Shown here: in pieces, positions 26,171 through 34,689 of the stretch
How the letters are laid out: each line of letters begins with the position of its first letter
Numbering within the stretch: position 1 is the first letter of the stretch
DNA from: Chthoniobacteraceae bacterium
Lineage (GTDB): Bacteria; Verrucomicrobiota; Verrucomicrobiia; Chthoniobacterales; Chthoniobacteraceae
Assembly: GCA_947476255.1 (NCBI GenBank)
Contig: CANJPY010000024.1
Span: forward strand, 1 to 54,067
Reading direction: 5' to 3'
DNA length: 54,067 nt
Translations under genes and position numbers: made by a program
The notes under the pieces: generated by a model
Seen by the model: only the letters and a program-made list of their open reading frames with translations
What the model was told of the DNA's origin: nothing
Database searches by the model: none

Positions 26171-26494
26171 ATGTCCATCGCTCAAACCCACTGGTTCCTT
26201 TACGTCCTGAAGTGTCACGATGATTCTCTCTATTGCGGCATCACCACGGATGTTCCCCGCCGGCTGGACCAACACAATGCAGGCACGGGCGCCCGTTACA
26301 CAAGAGCCAGACGCCCAGTGGTCGTGGCGCATTTCTGGCCCTGCAAGGACCGCTCCTCAGCCCTGAAGTCTGAGGCGGCGTTCAAAAAACTGTCTCGAGC
26401 TGCAAAAATCCGCCGCATGACGGACCCCTCGTTTTCAAGCGTCTGCGTTACCAAAACAACCCAAATCCCATCGAAAACTGGGCCAAAAGACTAA
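26171..26494 (+). CDS. GIY-YIG domain protein (UPF0213/YhbQ-like)
   Basis: 107 residues with a single GIY-YIG nuclease fold: FLYVLKC is the first strand, LYCGIT the second, RRLDQHN carries the conserved arginine region and LKSEAAFKKLSR the late helix with the catalytic-site glutamate. The family includes YhbQ and SLX1-like proteins; roles in DNA repair have been suggested. A short Lys/Thr-rich tail follows the domain. It stands between a minus-strand gene and lepB without evident operon ties. Confidence 0.85.
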   Translation: MSIAQTHWFLYVLKCHDDSLYCGITTDVPRRLDQHNAGTGARYTRARRPVVVAHFWPCKDRSSALKSEAAFKKLSRAAKIRRMTDPSFSSVCVTKTTQIPSKTGPKD

Positions 26495-26610
26495 GCTCGC
26501 TGTCCTTACCCAATAAAACCAGAAGCCCCAGCGTTCCAAGTCGAACTCTCCCCCAAGAACCCACCCGCCCGATTGCTTTACGCTCGAGATACGTCTACAA
26601 CTTTCCCTGC

Positions 26611-27756
26611 ATGTTTCCCTTTACTCCAAAGCACCTTGATCAAGCGCGGCTCTATTTGCGTGAGGCCGCAAAACTCGTCGCGTACCGGAAGGACGTCGTC
26701 TCGGAGGCGATCCTTGCCGAAGTACACGCGGAAATGGAGGCGCTCAAAGCAGCGATGACCACGAGAGAGAAGGGCCCCGTGGAAACTCAAATGCAGCGCT
26801 TGGACGACGCCTGCCGAAAACTTCAGCCCCCCCTGCGCGACGGGAGTTGGCGCGAAAACGTGGAGGTCTTCGTTGTCGCGATCAGCATCGCGCTCGGCGT
26901 ACGCACCTACTTTGTGCAGCCCTTTACGATCCCCACGGGATCCATGCAGCCCACCCTCAACGGTATCATCAGCAAAGCCACCGAGGAGCCCGCGCCCTCG
27001 GTGCTGTCCCGGATCGTGAATTGGGCCGTGCTGGGGCGTAATTACTTTGATATCACTGCGGAACGCTCTGAAACCATTCAAGCTATCGAGGAGAAACATC
27101 GTTTTGGAATCAGTCTCGGGCCGTTCACTTACACTCTGATCAAAACCGACGCCGGCACCTATTCCGCAAGCGTCCCTTCTGCAGCCCTCTCGAGCGACAA
27201 ACGCTGCACGCCCGGGCGCAAGGTGAACCCCGGTGACGTCATCGCACGCGGTTACACCGACACAGGCGATCATGTGTTGGTCGATAAATTCACCTACCAC
27301 TTCCTGCGCCCAACCCAGGGAAATGTCTTCGTGTTTAACACCGCAGGCATCCCCACTCGGGAAAACGTGTACAACCCGGGAGCCCCCTCCCAGTTCTACA
27401 TCAAGCGCCTTGCAGCCATCGCCGAGGATCACCTTAAAATCGATCCGCCCACGCTCTATAGAAACGGCCAGCCTGCACCAGAAACTCCTTTTCAGAAGGT
27501 CATGGCTGGCACGCTCAAGGACCCTGTCAACGGCTACTGTGGCTACTCCAACGGTCCCGAACGCGGTTCCTTCCCCCTCCTTGGCAACCCCAAGGCCACC
27601 TTCGATGTGCCTGCGCACTGTTTCTTTGCCCTCGGTGACAACTCCTATCACTCCTCTGATTCCCGCGATTGGGGCCCCGTTCCTGAAGCCAATGTGGTTG
27701 GCCGTGGCTTGATGGTGTACTGGCCGTTTTCCAAACACTGGGGTGCCGTTCGTTAA
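26611..27756 (+). CDS. lepB: Signal peptidase I with long insert
   Basis: 381 residues. A soluble N-terminal 80 residues with helix-rich character precede one membrane segment (about 84-104). Catalytic S111 lies in PTGSMQP and catalytic K265 in FYIKRLAAI. The final box LGDNS and SRDWGPVP is complete. The Ser-Lys spacing is about 154 residues, against about 55 in E. coli, so roughly 100 residues are inserted, a feature seen in Verrucomicrobiota enzymes. It cleaves signal peptides at the periplasmic face. The next gene encodes a small membrane-anchored protein 77 bases downstream. Confidence 0.95.
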   Translation: MFPFTPKHLDQARLYLREAAKLVAYRKDVVSEAILAEVHAEMEALKAAMTTREKGPVETQMQRLDDACRKLQPPLRDGSWRENVEVFVVAISIALGVRTYFVQPFTIPTGSMQPTLNGIISKATEEPAPSVLSRIVNWAVLGRNYFDITAERSETIQAIEEKHRFGISLGPFTYTLIKTDAGTYSASVPSAALSSDKRCTPGRKVNPGDVIARGYTDTGDHVLVDKFTYHFLRPTQGNVFVFNTAGIPTRENVYNPGAPSQFYIKRLAAIAEDHLKIDPPTLYRNGQPAPETPFQKVMAGTLKDPVNGYCGYSNGPERGSFPLLGNPKATFDVPAHCFFALGDNSYHSSDSRDWGPVPEANVVGRGLMVYWPFSKHWGAVR

Positions 27757-27833
27757 GAAAGACGCCATCACCCCTCCAGATGCGTTATACTCAGAGTTGA
27801 GTCTACCTCCCCCAAAAAAACCGAACCCCTTTT

Positions 27834-28226
27834 ATGGCACGCCGAGCAAGCTCCTCCTCTCCAAATTTCAAAATGATAGGCGCCGGGGTCGGCGTCCTCG
27901 CCTTTTTGGCGGGCGGTTACCTTATTCTGGGGGGGACTCAGGACCCCTACCGGACCACCTCCCCTTTTCCGGTGAAAGACTATCTGGAAAACGCAAACAG
28001 CCTCCGAGGCAACACTTACAGACTGGAAGCACAGGTGGACAAAACTTTGGAAGTGTCACCGGATTCCAGCCGACTGCTCTCGGTGGAAAGCTCAGGCGAC
28101 CTCATCCCCTTGCTTGTTCCCTCCAAGTTGAATGCCATGAACATTGAACGCGGCCAAAAGCTCCACTTCAAAGTGCAAATCAACGAGAAGGGGCTCGTGG
28201 TTGCCTCCGATATCCGTCGCCCCTAA
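27834..28226 (+). CDS. Small membrane-anchored protein, possibly OB-fold
   Basis: 130 residues. One N-terminal membrane segment (about 14-33) is followed by a short domain rich in beta strands: NTYRLEAQVDKTL, RLLSVESSGDLIPLLVP, KLHFKVQINEKGLVVASDI. This order is consistent with a CcmE-like or other OB-type barrel, without any heme-binding His motif. No family is recognised with confidence. It is 13 bases before the next exported protein and downstream of lepB, so the three genes may be one transcript. Confidence 0.6.
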   Translation: MARRASSSSPNFKMIGAGVGVLAFLAGGYLILGGTQDPYRTTSPFPVKDYLENANSLRGNTYRLEAQVDKTLEVSPDSSRLLSVESSGDLIPLLVPSKLNAMNIERGQKLHFKVQINEKGLVVASDIRRP

Positions 28227-28239
28227 CTTTCCCCCTGCC

Positions 28240-30372
28240 ATGAAACGCCTCCACCTTCTGGCCTCTCCTCTTTTGTTTGCGCTCACAACCGCCGCGCAAA
28301 CACCTCCCCCCTCCCCCTCGGCGCCAACGTCTGGGGCGCTTCCCTCAACCGCTCCTTCGCCGCAGCCTTCTTCAGGGGCACCGACGGCTCCCGCTCAGGG
28401 ATCCCCGGTTGCGCCCGCCCAAGGCAGTGCCCCCACTCAAGCGCCAAATGGAGACCCCGCAAACTCAAGCGCCGGCAGTCTCTTTGACAACCGGCTTCCC
28501 GCCTTGGACCCCGCCGGCGGCCTCCTCCGTTTCAACGGCCAAACTTGGGATGTCAACAACAACGCCATCTTCCGGGCACGGTTTGAAAAATTTCTCAACA
28601 CCCCCGAGGAAACCGGTGAAGCGGAAAAAGCGCATCGCGAGATTCTCAACAAAATCATCACGCTTCTCGACCCCAACCATCTCAAAGCCGACACCCTCAG
28701 CGAGGCCTACCGGCTTCTGGCAAGAGCTGCCACCTATCCCGGGGACAGCAGGCTCAGCGACACTCTGGCAAACGCGATCTACTCCGTTTGGGCCGTAAAA
28801 CGCAACCAGTCCCGCATGGCAGAAGCCAACCAGATTCTGGAGGATGAAAACAAAAGAGTCCGTCGGAATCTGGCTGTTCGCGCCTCTGACGAGAGTTTCC
28901 AGCCGAAAACAGAAAAGGCCGCCAAAAGCGCGACCGCTCCCCAGCAGCCTCCTCAGAACGCACAGGGCGGACAACCTGCCGCATCGAGAGCCACCGTCAA
29001 CGCCGGCAGTCTTTCTACCAACGTCGCCGGCACGTCTCCCCTAGCCTCCCCCACGATGCCAGACCCGTCTCAGGGCCAGCAAGGAGCTGCGCAGGCTCAG
29101 CAAAGTGCCATCGAGAGCTCTGCGCAGGGAGGCGCAAAAGCAGTCGTGATCGCAGGGTATGCGGAGAAACTTGTCGAGAACGCCCTCAAAATCAAAGCCA
29201 ACAGCCTTAAGGGCGACCTCACCGAAACCCAGGCCAAAATTGAATTCCAATCCCTGCTTGTTCAGCTTTTTATTCAAAGAAGATTCCACCACGTCGTCAT
29301 CGGCTCCCGTTTCTATCGGGCCCTCTTCAGCGACGGTGACTCCAAACTCACCCTGCCAGAATCCAGTCAAAACCCCTTCAACAGAGGCACTGGGCTCCCC
29401 CCCACGATCTCCACTCTGGAATCCTTCGCAAACGAAGCCATGCGCGAGGTCCAAACCGGCGTGCAGGCTTTTCACAAACTCCTCGACCTTGGCGAACTGC
29501 GCTCCGCCAGCGAACGGCTAAGGGACGCGCTGCTCGTCGGTGAGTTCATGCCGGAAATACGCACCCTGCCCTTTGATCGCAAACGCAAAGTCTTGGGCTT
29601 CGTTCAAAAGGGGAACCAGTTGCTCTCTGCCATCGAAGTCAAGGACTACACTCTCGCAGGAATGCTCTTGGACGGCCCCAAGGGCCTCAGGGAGTTGGCG
29701 CCGGACTTTGATGCCACCAAACCGGCCGCTCTCATCGAAACCGCGCGCAACGCCGCTCGCCTGCATCTGGCCAAGGCTCGCAACGCCGCGATTTCCGGAG
29801 ACAAAGCGGGATTTGAGGCTGCCCTCAAAGAAGCCGCCGCAATCTGGCCCAACAACCCCGAACTTTCCGAAGTCGCAGGAAAAGCCTTTTCTCAAGGTGA
29901 TCAAATGGCTCAGGCGCTGATTGAACTCGACCAGTTAATTTCCCAGAAAAACCTCCGCCGCATTGCCGATGAAGCGGGCCGCTTTCTTGCCGCCACGCAA
30001 ACCGCGCCCGCAGAAAAACAGGCGCAACTGAAACAAATTTTAACCGACTTCAAATCCGTGGAAGCCTCGCTCATGGCCGCCCAGGAAATGGACCGCCAAG
30101 GCAATCCAGCCGGTGCTTGGGAGTCCGTGGACAAAATCGCGGCGAAATTTCCTGACGATCTCCAACTCAATCAGGCGCGTGCACTCTACACGACGAAAGC
30201 TGCCGACTTCGTGCGCACTGTGCAGACGGCCCAGGACCATGAACGCCGCTCGGAAATTGCGACCGGGCTTGCGTGGTTCCTCAAGGCCCAGCGCCTGTAT
30301 CCCAAGAGCGACATGGCAGACGAGGCCGTCAAACGCCTCAAGCTCAGACTGATTTCAGAGAGTTCACAGTAA
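28240..30372 (+). CDS. Exported helical repeat protein, paralogue A, unknown family
   Basis: 710 residues from ATG 28240, just 13 bases after the previous stop; this start gives a clean signal peptide (about 1-20, ending TTAAQ). A Pro/Ser/Ala-rich linker follows to about 95. A first domain begins with RFNGQTWDVNNNAIF. A Gln/Ala-rich low-complexity segment (about 220-310) separates it from a second region with RRFHHVVIGSRFYRALFSDG. The last 200 residues look like TPR-type helical pairs (AALKEAAAIWPNNPELSEVA). The next gene encodes a close paralogue. No enzyme motif is seen. A periplasmic or outer-membrane scaffold is possible but unproven. Confidence 0.65.
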   Translation: MKRLHLLASPLLFALTTAAQTPPPSPSAPTSGALPSTAPSPQPSSGAPTAPAQGSPVAPAQGSAPTQAPNGDPANSSAGSLFDNRLPALDPAGGLLRFNGQTWDVNNNAIFRARFEKFLNTPEETGEAEKAHREILNKIITLLDPNHLKADTLSEAYRLLARAATYPGDSRLSDTLANAIYSVWAVKRNQSRMAEANQILEDENKRVRRNLAVRASDESFQPKTEKAAKSATAPQQPPQNAQGGQPAASRATVNAGSLSTNVAGTSPLASPTMPDPSQGQQGAAQAQQSAIESSAQGGAKAVVIAGYAEKLVENALKIKANSLKGDLTETQAKIEFQSLLVQLFIQRRFHHVVIGSRFYRALFSDGDSKLTLPESSQNPFNRGTGLPPTISTLESFANEAMREVQTGVQAFHKLLDLGELRSASERLRDALLVGEFMPEIRTLPFDRKRKVLGFVQKGNQLLSAIEVKDYTLAGMLLDGPKGLRELAPDFDATKPAALIETARNAARLHLAKARNAAISGDKAGFEAALKEAAAIWPNNPELSEVAGKAFSQGDQMAQALIELDQLISQKNLRRIADEAGRFLAATQTAPAEKQAQLKQILTDFKSVEASLMAAQEMDRQGNPAGAWESVDKIAAKFPDDLQLNQARALYTTKAADFVRTVQTAQDHERRSEIATGLAWFLKAQRLYPKSDMADEAVKRLKLRLISESSQ

Positions 30373-30396
30373 ACCCACCTCCGAACGGGATTGAAG

Positions 30397-32208
30397 ATGA
30401 GGCTGACTCACGCTCGCTTGTTCTCTGTCCTCCTCCTGTCTTCCTCCGGGCCGATAAAAGCTCAGGCTCCGGCAGCGGGCCCGATGCCTGGAGCCCCCGG
30501 CGACGCATTTAGCAGCGTGCTTCCCGGTATGGACCCCTCGGGCGGAATGGCGCGCTTTAACGGACAAACATGGAGTGTCAATGACAACGCTCTCTTCAAA
30601 GCGCGCTTTGAAAAATTTCTCTCCACCCCCGAAGAAACGAACACTGAGGAAAGTGCCCACCGTCGGATCCTCAATGAGATCATCCTCCTACTGGATCCTA
30701 ACAATCTCAAACCGCAAACACTCACAGACTCCTACCGTCTTCTCGCCCGGGCAGCCACTTATCGCGGTGACAGCCGCATTTGCGACACGCTCTCCGGCGC
30801 CATCTACAGCGTCTGGCAATCCAAACGCAACCAGACCCGACTCGCCGAGGCCAACCGCATTCTGGGAGAAGAACAAGCCCTGGCCCGCAAAAACATGGCC
30901 ACAAGCGCCTTCAGCGAGCAGAACGCCGGAAGCGGCCGCCGTCCCGACAATGCGCAATCAGCCCTGTCCTCGTCATCCATTGTGCAAGCCGGACGGGCGG
31001 AAACCATTGCAGGCAACGGGATCATGATAAAAGCCAACCAGGCCAGGGGCGAACTTTCCGAGCTCCAAGCCAAAGTGCAGTACCAGGCTTTGCTTGTTCA
31101 GCTTTTTTTCCAAAGACGCTTTCATCACGTGGTCATCGGTTCCCGTTTTTACCGCGCACTTTTCAGCGATGGAGACTCCAAATTAAATCTCCCAGAGTCC
31201 TCCCAGAACCCTTTCAACAAGGGCTCTGGACTCCCCCCAACGGTTTCCACCCTGGAATCTCTGGCCAACGAGGCGATGCGGGAGGTGCAGACCAACGTCC
31301 AGTCCTTCCACCGCTTATATGAGGTGAACGAGTTGCGTTCTGCGAGCGAGCGCCTTCGCGACGCCCTCGTCGTGGGCGAATTCATGCCCGAGGTTCGCAC
31401 CCTGCCCTTCGAGCGTAAACGCAAGGTCCTCCACTTCGTTCAAAATTCCGCCCGCCTCCAATCTGCCATCGAATCCCGTGACTATACCACGGCGCTCAGT
31501 CTTCTGGATGGGCCAACAGGGATTCAGGAAACAGCCAAAGACTTTGATGCGATCAAAATACGCGCGCTGATTCAAACCGCACGCACCTCCTCTCTCATGC
31601 TCATTGCCAAAGCGCGCAATTCGGCAATCTTCGGCGATAAAGATGGTTTTGAAGCAGCCTTAAAGGAGGCCGCCGCCATTTGGCCCAACAATCCCGAACT
31701 CCAAGACGCAGCCAATAAAGCCTTCAATGCAGGGGACGTTCTTGCCCAAGCCCAAATTGAACTAGACCAACTCGTGGCCCAAAAAAACATCCGCAGAATC
31801 GCCGATGAAGCCGGCCGCTTTCTTGCCGCCACCCAGACCTCAAGCCCCGAAAAACAGGCTCAACTCAAACAATTCCTCGATGATTTCAAAGTCCTCGAAA
31901 GCTCCCTGATGGCAGCCAAAGAGATGGATCGCCAAGGCAATCCCGCAGGCGCTTGGGAAACAGTCTTCAATGTGACCCAGCGTTTCCCCAATGATCTGCC
32001 CTTAAGCCAGGCGCAGGCCCTTTACACCACCAAAGCGGCTGATTTTGTGCGCACCATCCAAGTCGCCCAAGAACATGACCGCCGCGAGCAGGCCGCCACT
32101 GGTCTCGCCTGGTACTTGAAAGCCCAACGGCTTTACCCCAAAAGCGAAATTGCCTCCAGCGCCATTCAGCGTCTTCAAAACGCGCTTCTCCAAACCACCC
32201 CTCGTTGA
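30397..32208 (+). CDS. Exported helical repeat protein, paralogue B, unknown family
   Basis: 603 residues from ATG 30397 (a GGGA lies at good spacing; a TTG six bases earlier is less likely). The signal peptide ends near ASGPIKAQ-type sequence at about residue 24. It matches paralogue A almost throughout: RFNGQTWSVNDNALF, HHVVIGSRFYRALFSDGDS, LPESSQNPFN, ASERLRDAL, EAALKEAAAIWPNNPEL and a matching TPR-like end. It lacks A's long Pro-rich and Gln/Ala-rich linkers. Separated by only 24 bases from A, the pair looks like a tandem duplication kept under selection. Confidence 0.65.
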   Translation: MRLTHARLFSVLLLSSSGPIKAQAPAAGPMPGAPGDAFSSVLPGMDPSGGMARFNGQTWSVNDNALFKARFEKFLSTPEETNTEESAHRRILNEIILLLDPNNLKPQTLTDSYRLLARAATYRGDSRICDTLSGAIYSVWQSKRNQTRLAEANRILGEEQALARKNMATSAFSEQNAGSGRRPDNAQSALSSSSIVQAGRAETIAGNGIMIKANQARGELSELQAKVQYQALLVQLFFQRRFHHVVIGSRFYRALFSDGDSKLNLPESSQNPFNKGSGLPPTVSTLESLANEAMREVQTNVQSFHRLYEVNELRSASERLRDALVVGEFMPEVRTLPFERKRKVLHFVQNSARLQSAIESRDYTTALSLLDGPTGIQETAKDFDAIKIRALIQTARTSSLMLIAKARNSAIFGDKDGFEAALKEAAAIWPNNPELQDAANKAFNAGDVLAQAQIELDQLVAQKNIRRIADEAGRFLAATQTSSPEKQAQLKQFLDDFKVLESSLMAAKEMDRQGNPAGAWETVFNVTQRFPNDLPLSQAQALYTTKAADFVRTIQVAQEHDRREQAATGLAWYLKAQRLYPKSEIASSAIQRLQNALLQTTPR

Positions 32209-32310
32209 GTAAGGTTGCAATCCGCGCGTCCCCCTCGCTTTGACCTTGCCGAAGACGCCGTCGCAAAGAAGAAATAAAGAAGGCGCGTGAAGAGCCGCCA
32301 AAACATTCCG

Positions 32311-34104
32311 ATGAACACCCCACAACCAGCTTCCGATTCCCAAAGCAAAAACTCTCGCTCGGGACACCCAGATCTGCACGCCGCCGCCGCCACCGGTCAT
32401 TTCGAGCGGATCCCAGAAGCCTTCTACACCCGCGAGATCCTTCTTCCCAAGACAGTCGAGGGCCAAGACCACCCCCACTTTCTCCAAGTCGCCAAACAAG
32501 CAGGACACCTTGAAGCCGTCCCAGGCGCAATATGGGCACGCCTCCAAAAACTACATTCGGAAAAACTTTCTGACCCAGAAAAGAACCACCTCCATGCCCT
32601 GCTGGAGATTCACGCCGAATTGGTCGCCCTCTACTGCGCCCGACTCGAGGCTCAACCGGGCATCTATCACCGCGAAATCCCACCGGACTTCAAAAACGAC
32701 CCTACCATCCGCGCCCTGCACCGCAAGCACGAGGTCAAGGATTTAGAAAAAAGCGCCGTTCCTTTCGAACAACTCCCCCAGCGCTTCCAGCAGGGGCAGG
32801 ACGCTTTTGACGCTTGGTCCCGCCCTTGGATCCAGTTGCTCTCCAGTGACACGCATCCTTTTGATAAAATACCCGAAAAACTCAAACAAAACGCGGAAGC
32901 CCTCGAAGCTTGGCGCCGCCCCTGGATCCAAAGACTCGCCAACGCGCCGATTGATTCCTACCTGATCCCGCCTGAGTTACGCCAGCATGCCGAGGCCATT
33001 GAAGCGCGCAAACAGCACCATTGCGGCGCCGTACAGCACGGCGACGAAAAAGCCCTTCGCAACGTGCCCAAAGAACTGCGCGATCTGCCCGAAATGCTCC
33101 AAGCCATGACAGAGGGCTGGTCCGCATGGTTTGCCGCGCGCGGGCTCCAAGGCTGGGGGCTGATTCCTGAAACCTTCCGCCTGAGCGAACGTTTGCAAAA
33201 CCAAGCCGCTTCCCTCTGGATCGAGCGCATTCAACGGGAAGCGTTTGCGTGGACGGATGTCCCTCGGGAGTTGAACGGCGTGCCCGCCATAAGCGAGGCC
33301 TGGATGGAGGCTCAAGCCGTTCCAGCCCAGATGGAACCTTCGTTTGCTGAAATCGCAGCCCAGCCCCACCTCACCAAACTCACCTTACAACTCTGGCGCA
33401 ACAGCAACCATTGGAACCGGCAAAAAACGGGCGCCATGCTCATTGAGTTGCGCGGAAAGCCCTGGCTTTTTGAAAAACTCAACCCAGCCGCTCAAGGCCA
33501 TCCTCTGATCCACGAAGCCGCTATCGAAGGTGCCAGAGATATGATTGGCCGCAATCTAAACTACTTTCACGTCCTCCCAACGGCCTTCCGTTCCGAACCC
33601 GATTTTTTGGATTTGGCCGCCACAGACTGGCTCGCAGACCTGAAAGCAGAACGCTGCACTTGGGAACAAATCCCAGCCTCCTTGAACGCAGCTCCCTCCC
33701 TTGCACAGTGGAAACAAAAACAGGATTCCACCCAGCGTAAACTGGCACGGGAAGAGAAACAGGCGGCCGCGCAGGGGCGTTTGCGCGCCCATCCTGAACT
33801 CAGGGACGAGGAACTTACCAAAAAGGAATTAAAAAGCGCCAGCATCCGCAAACTCCGTTCCTCGTACTGGGCAAAAAAAGTCGAAAAAGACAAGATGCTC
33901 TTCCTCGAAGTGCCTGAAAGTCTCATCGGCGAGGAAGCTATCCTCAAAGTTGTCCGCTCCCATTGGGGCCCGTTGATTCACAAGAACCCCGACATCTTCG
34001 AAACTCTTCCCGAACGCGTAAAAGCGGACGATGGCATCCAGCGGGTTCACAAAATTGCGACCCGTAACACAGGAACCGACCATCCTGAACCAACCCCCGA
34101 ATAG
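32311..34104 (+). CDS. Repeat protein: degenerate ankyrin N-terminus plus about ten 32-residue W/P repeats
   Basis: 597 residues from ATG 32311 (a GTG at 32287 with a nearby AAGG is an alternative). The N-terminus has two ankyrin-like units (DLHAAAATGHFERIP and FLQVAKQAGHLEAVP). The rest is built of units of about 32 residues with the pattern hydrophobic-x-x-I/V-P-x-x-L/F ... A/W-x-x-x-W; examples are FDKIPEKLKQNAEALEAW, ALRNVPKELRDLPEML, WGLIPETFRLSERL, WTDVPRELNGVP, WEQIPASLNAAP and IFETLPERV. The last third has a Lys/Glu coiled stretch. No signal peptide. Distantly reminiscent of DUF4116-type repeats. It is followed by a strong terminator. Likely a protein-binding solenoid; the partner is unknown. 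Confidence 0.6.
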   Translation: MNTPQPASDSQSKNSRSGHPDLHAAAATGHFERIPEAFYTREILLPKTVEGQDHPHFLQVAKQAGHLEAVPGAIWARLQKLHSEKLSDPEKNHLHALLEIHAELVALYCARLEAQPGIYHREIPPDFKNDPTIRALHRKHEVKDLEKSAVPFEQLPQRFQQGQDAFDAWSRPWIQLLSSDTHPFDKIPEKLKQNAEALEAWRRPWIQRLANAPIDSYLIPPELRQHAEAIEARKQHHCGAVQHGDEKALRNVPKELRDLPEMLQAMTEGWSAWFAARGLQGWGLIPETFRLSERLQNQAASLWIERIQREAFAWTDVPRELNGVPAISEAWMEAQAVPAQMEPSFAEIAAQPHLTKLTLQLWRNSNHWNRQKTGAMLIELRGKPWLFEKLNPAAQGHPLIHEAAIEGARDMIGRNLNYFHVLPTAFRSEPDFLDLAATDWLADLKAERCTWEQIPASLNAAPSLAQWKQKQDSTQRKLAREEKQAAAQGRLRAHPELRDEELTKKELKSASIRKLRSSYWAKKVEKDKMLFLEVPESLIGEEAILKVVRSHWGPLIHKNPDIFETLPERVKADDGIQRVHKIATRNTGTDHPEPTPE

Positions 34105-34139
34105 CGCGCGTCGACTGAAATCGCCTCAAAACTCGCCAC

Positions 34140-34172
34140 AGAGGCGGAGTGCCAAACGCTCCGCCTCTTTTT
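34140..34172 (+). terminator. Intrinsic terminator after the repeat-protein gene
   Basis: Arms AGAGGCGGAG (34140-34149) and CTCCGCCTCT (34159-34168) pair perfectly around a 9-base loop and are followed by a T run. It lies 36 bases after the stop of the repeat-protein gene and closes the lepB-to-repeat-protein run. Confidence 0.88.
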
Positions 34173-34293
34173 GGGACGCGGAACCCGAAAACTCTTTCAC
34201 CGCCATTCTCTGGCTCAAATCGGCACGTTCGCGCCTTCCCTCTCAAAGAAATGCCCATTAGCATCCAGCAGCTTTTGCCATCTTCCCATTCTT

Positions 34294-34617
34294 ATGAACG
34301 AATCCACTAGCACCGTTTGGAGCCGCATCGGCCAGTCGCCCCGATACAAGGAGTTGATACGCTCGAAACGGGCGTTCATTTTTCCTGCAAGCCTATTCTT
34401 TATCGCCTATTACTTCGCCCTGCCTGTGCTCGTCGGTTGGTGGCCAGAACTGATGAAAAAGCCCGTGTTCGGCCCCGTTAATATCGCCTACCTGTTTGCC
34501 CTCTCCCAGTTCTTTATGGCGTGGTTCATCGCTTTTCTCTATGTCCGCAAAGCTGGCGAATGGGACAAACAAGCCAAACAAGTGATCGAAAACGAGGAAT
34601 TTGTCTCAAAGCACTAA
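34294..34617 (+). CDS. DUF485 membrane protein, partner of the symporter (YjcH-like)
   Basis: 107 residues from ATG 34294. Two membrane segments (about 28-50 and 65-88) with the family sequence FIFPASLFFIAYYFALPVL and a conserved loop. DUF485 proteins such as YjcH are nearly always encoded next to an ActP-type solute:sodium symporter, as here, where the symporter starts 72 bases downstream. Function is unknown; it may assist the symporter. Confidence 0.88.
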   Translation: MNESTSTVWSRIGQSPRYKELIRSKRAFIFPASLFFIAYYFALPVLVGWWPELMKKPVFGPVNIAYLFALSQFFMAWFIAFLYVRKAGEWDKQAKQVIENEEFVSKH

Positions 34618-34626
34618 TTCCCACGG

Positions 34627-34674
34627 ACCCACACCCACACCCACACCCACACCCACAAGCGCAAGCACAAGCAC
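34627..34674. repeat. Two adjoining 6-bp tandem arrays before the symporter start
   Basis: ACCCAC is repeated five times (34627-34656), then AAGCRC three times (34657-34674), ending 15 bases before the symporter ATG. The spacer has no clear Shine-Dalgarno outside the arrays. Arrays of this kind can change length by slippage and so change spacing in the translation initiation region. Confidence 0.85.
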
Positions 34675-34689
34675 AACCTTTTCTCTACA

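Noticed and set aside
26578-27771. 397-codon minus-strand frame opposite lepB, longer than lepB itself
   Set aside because: lepB on the plus strand carries the complete catalytic set; the antisense product has no recognisable domain.
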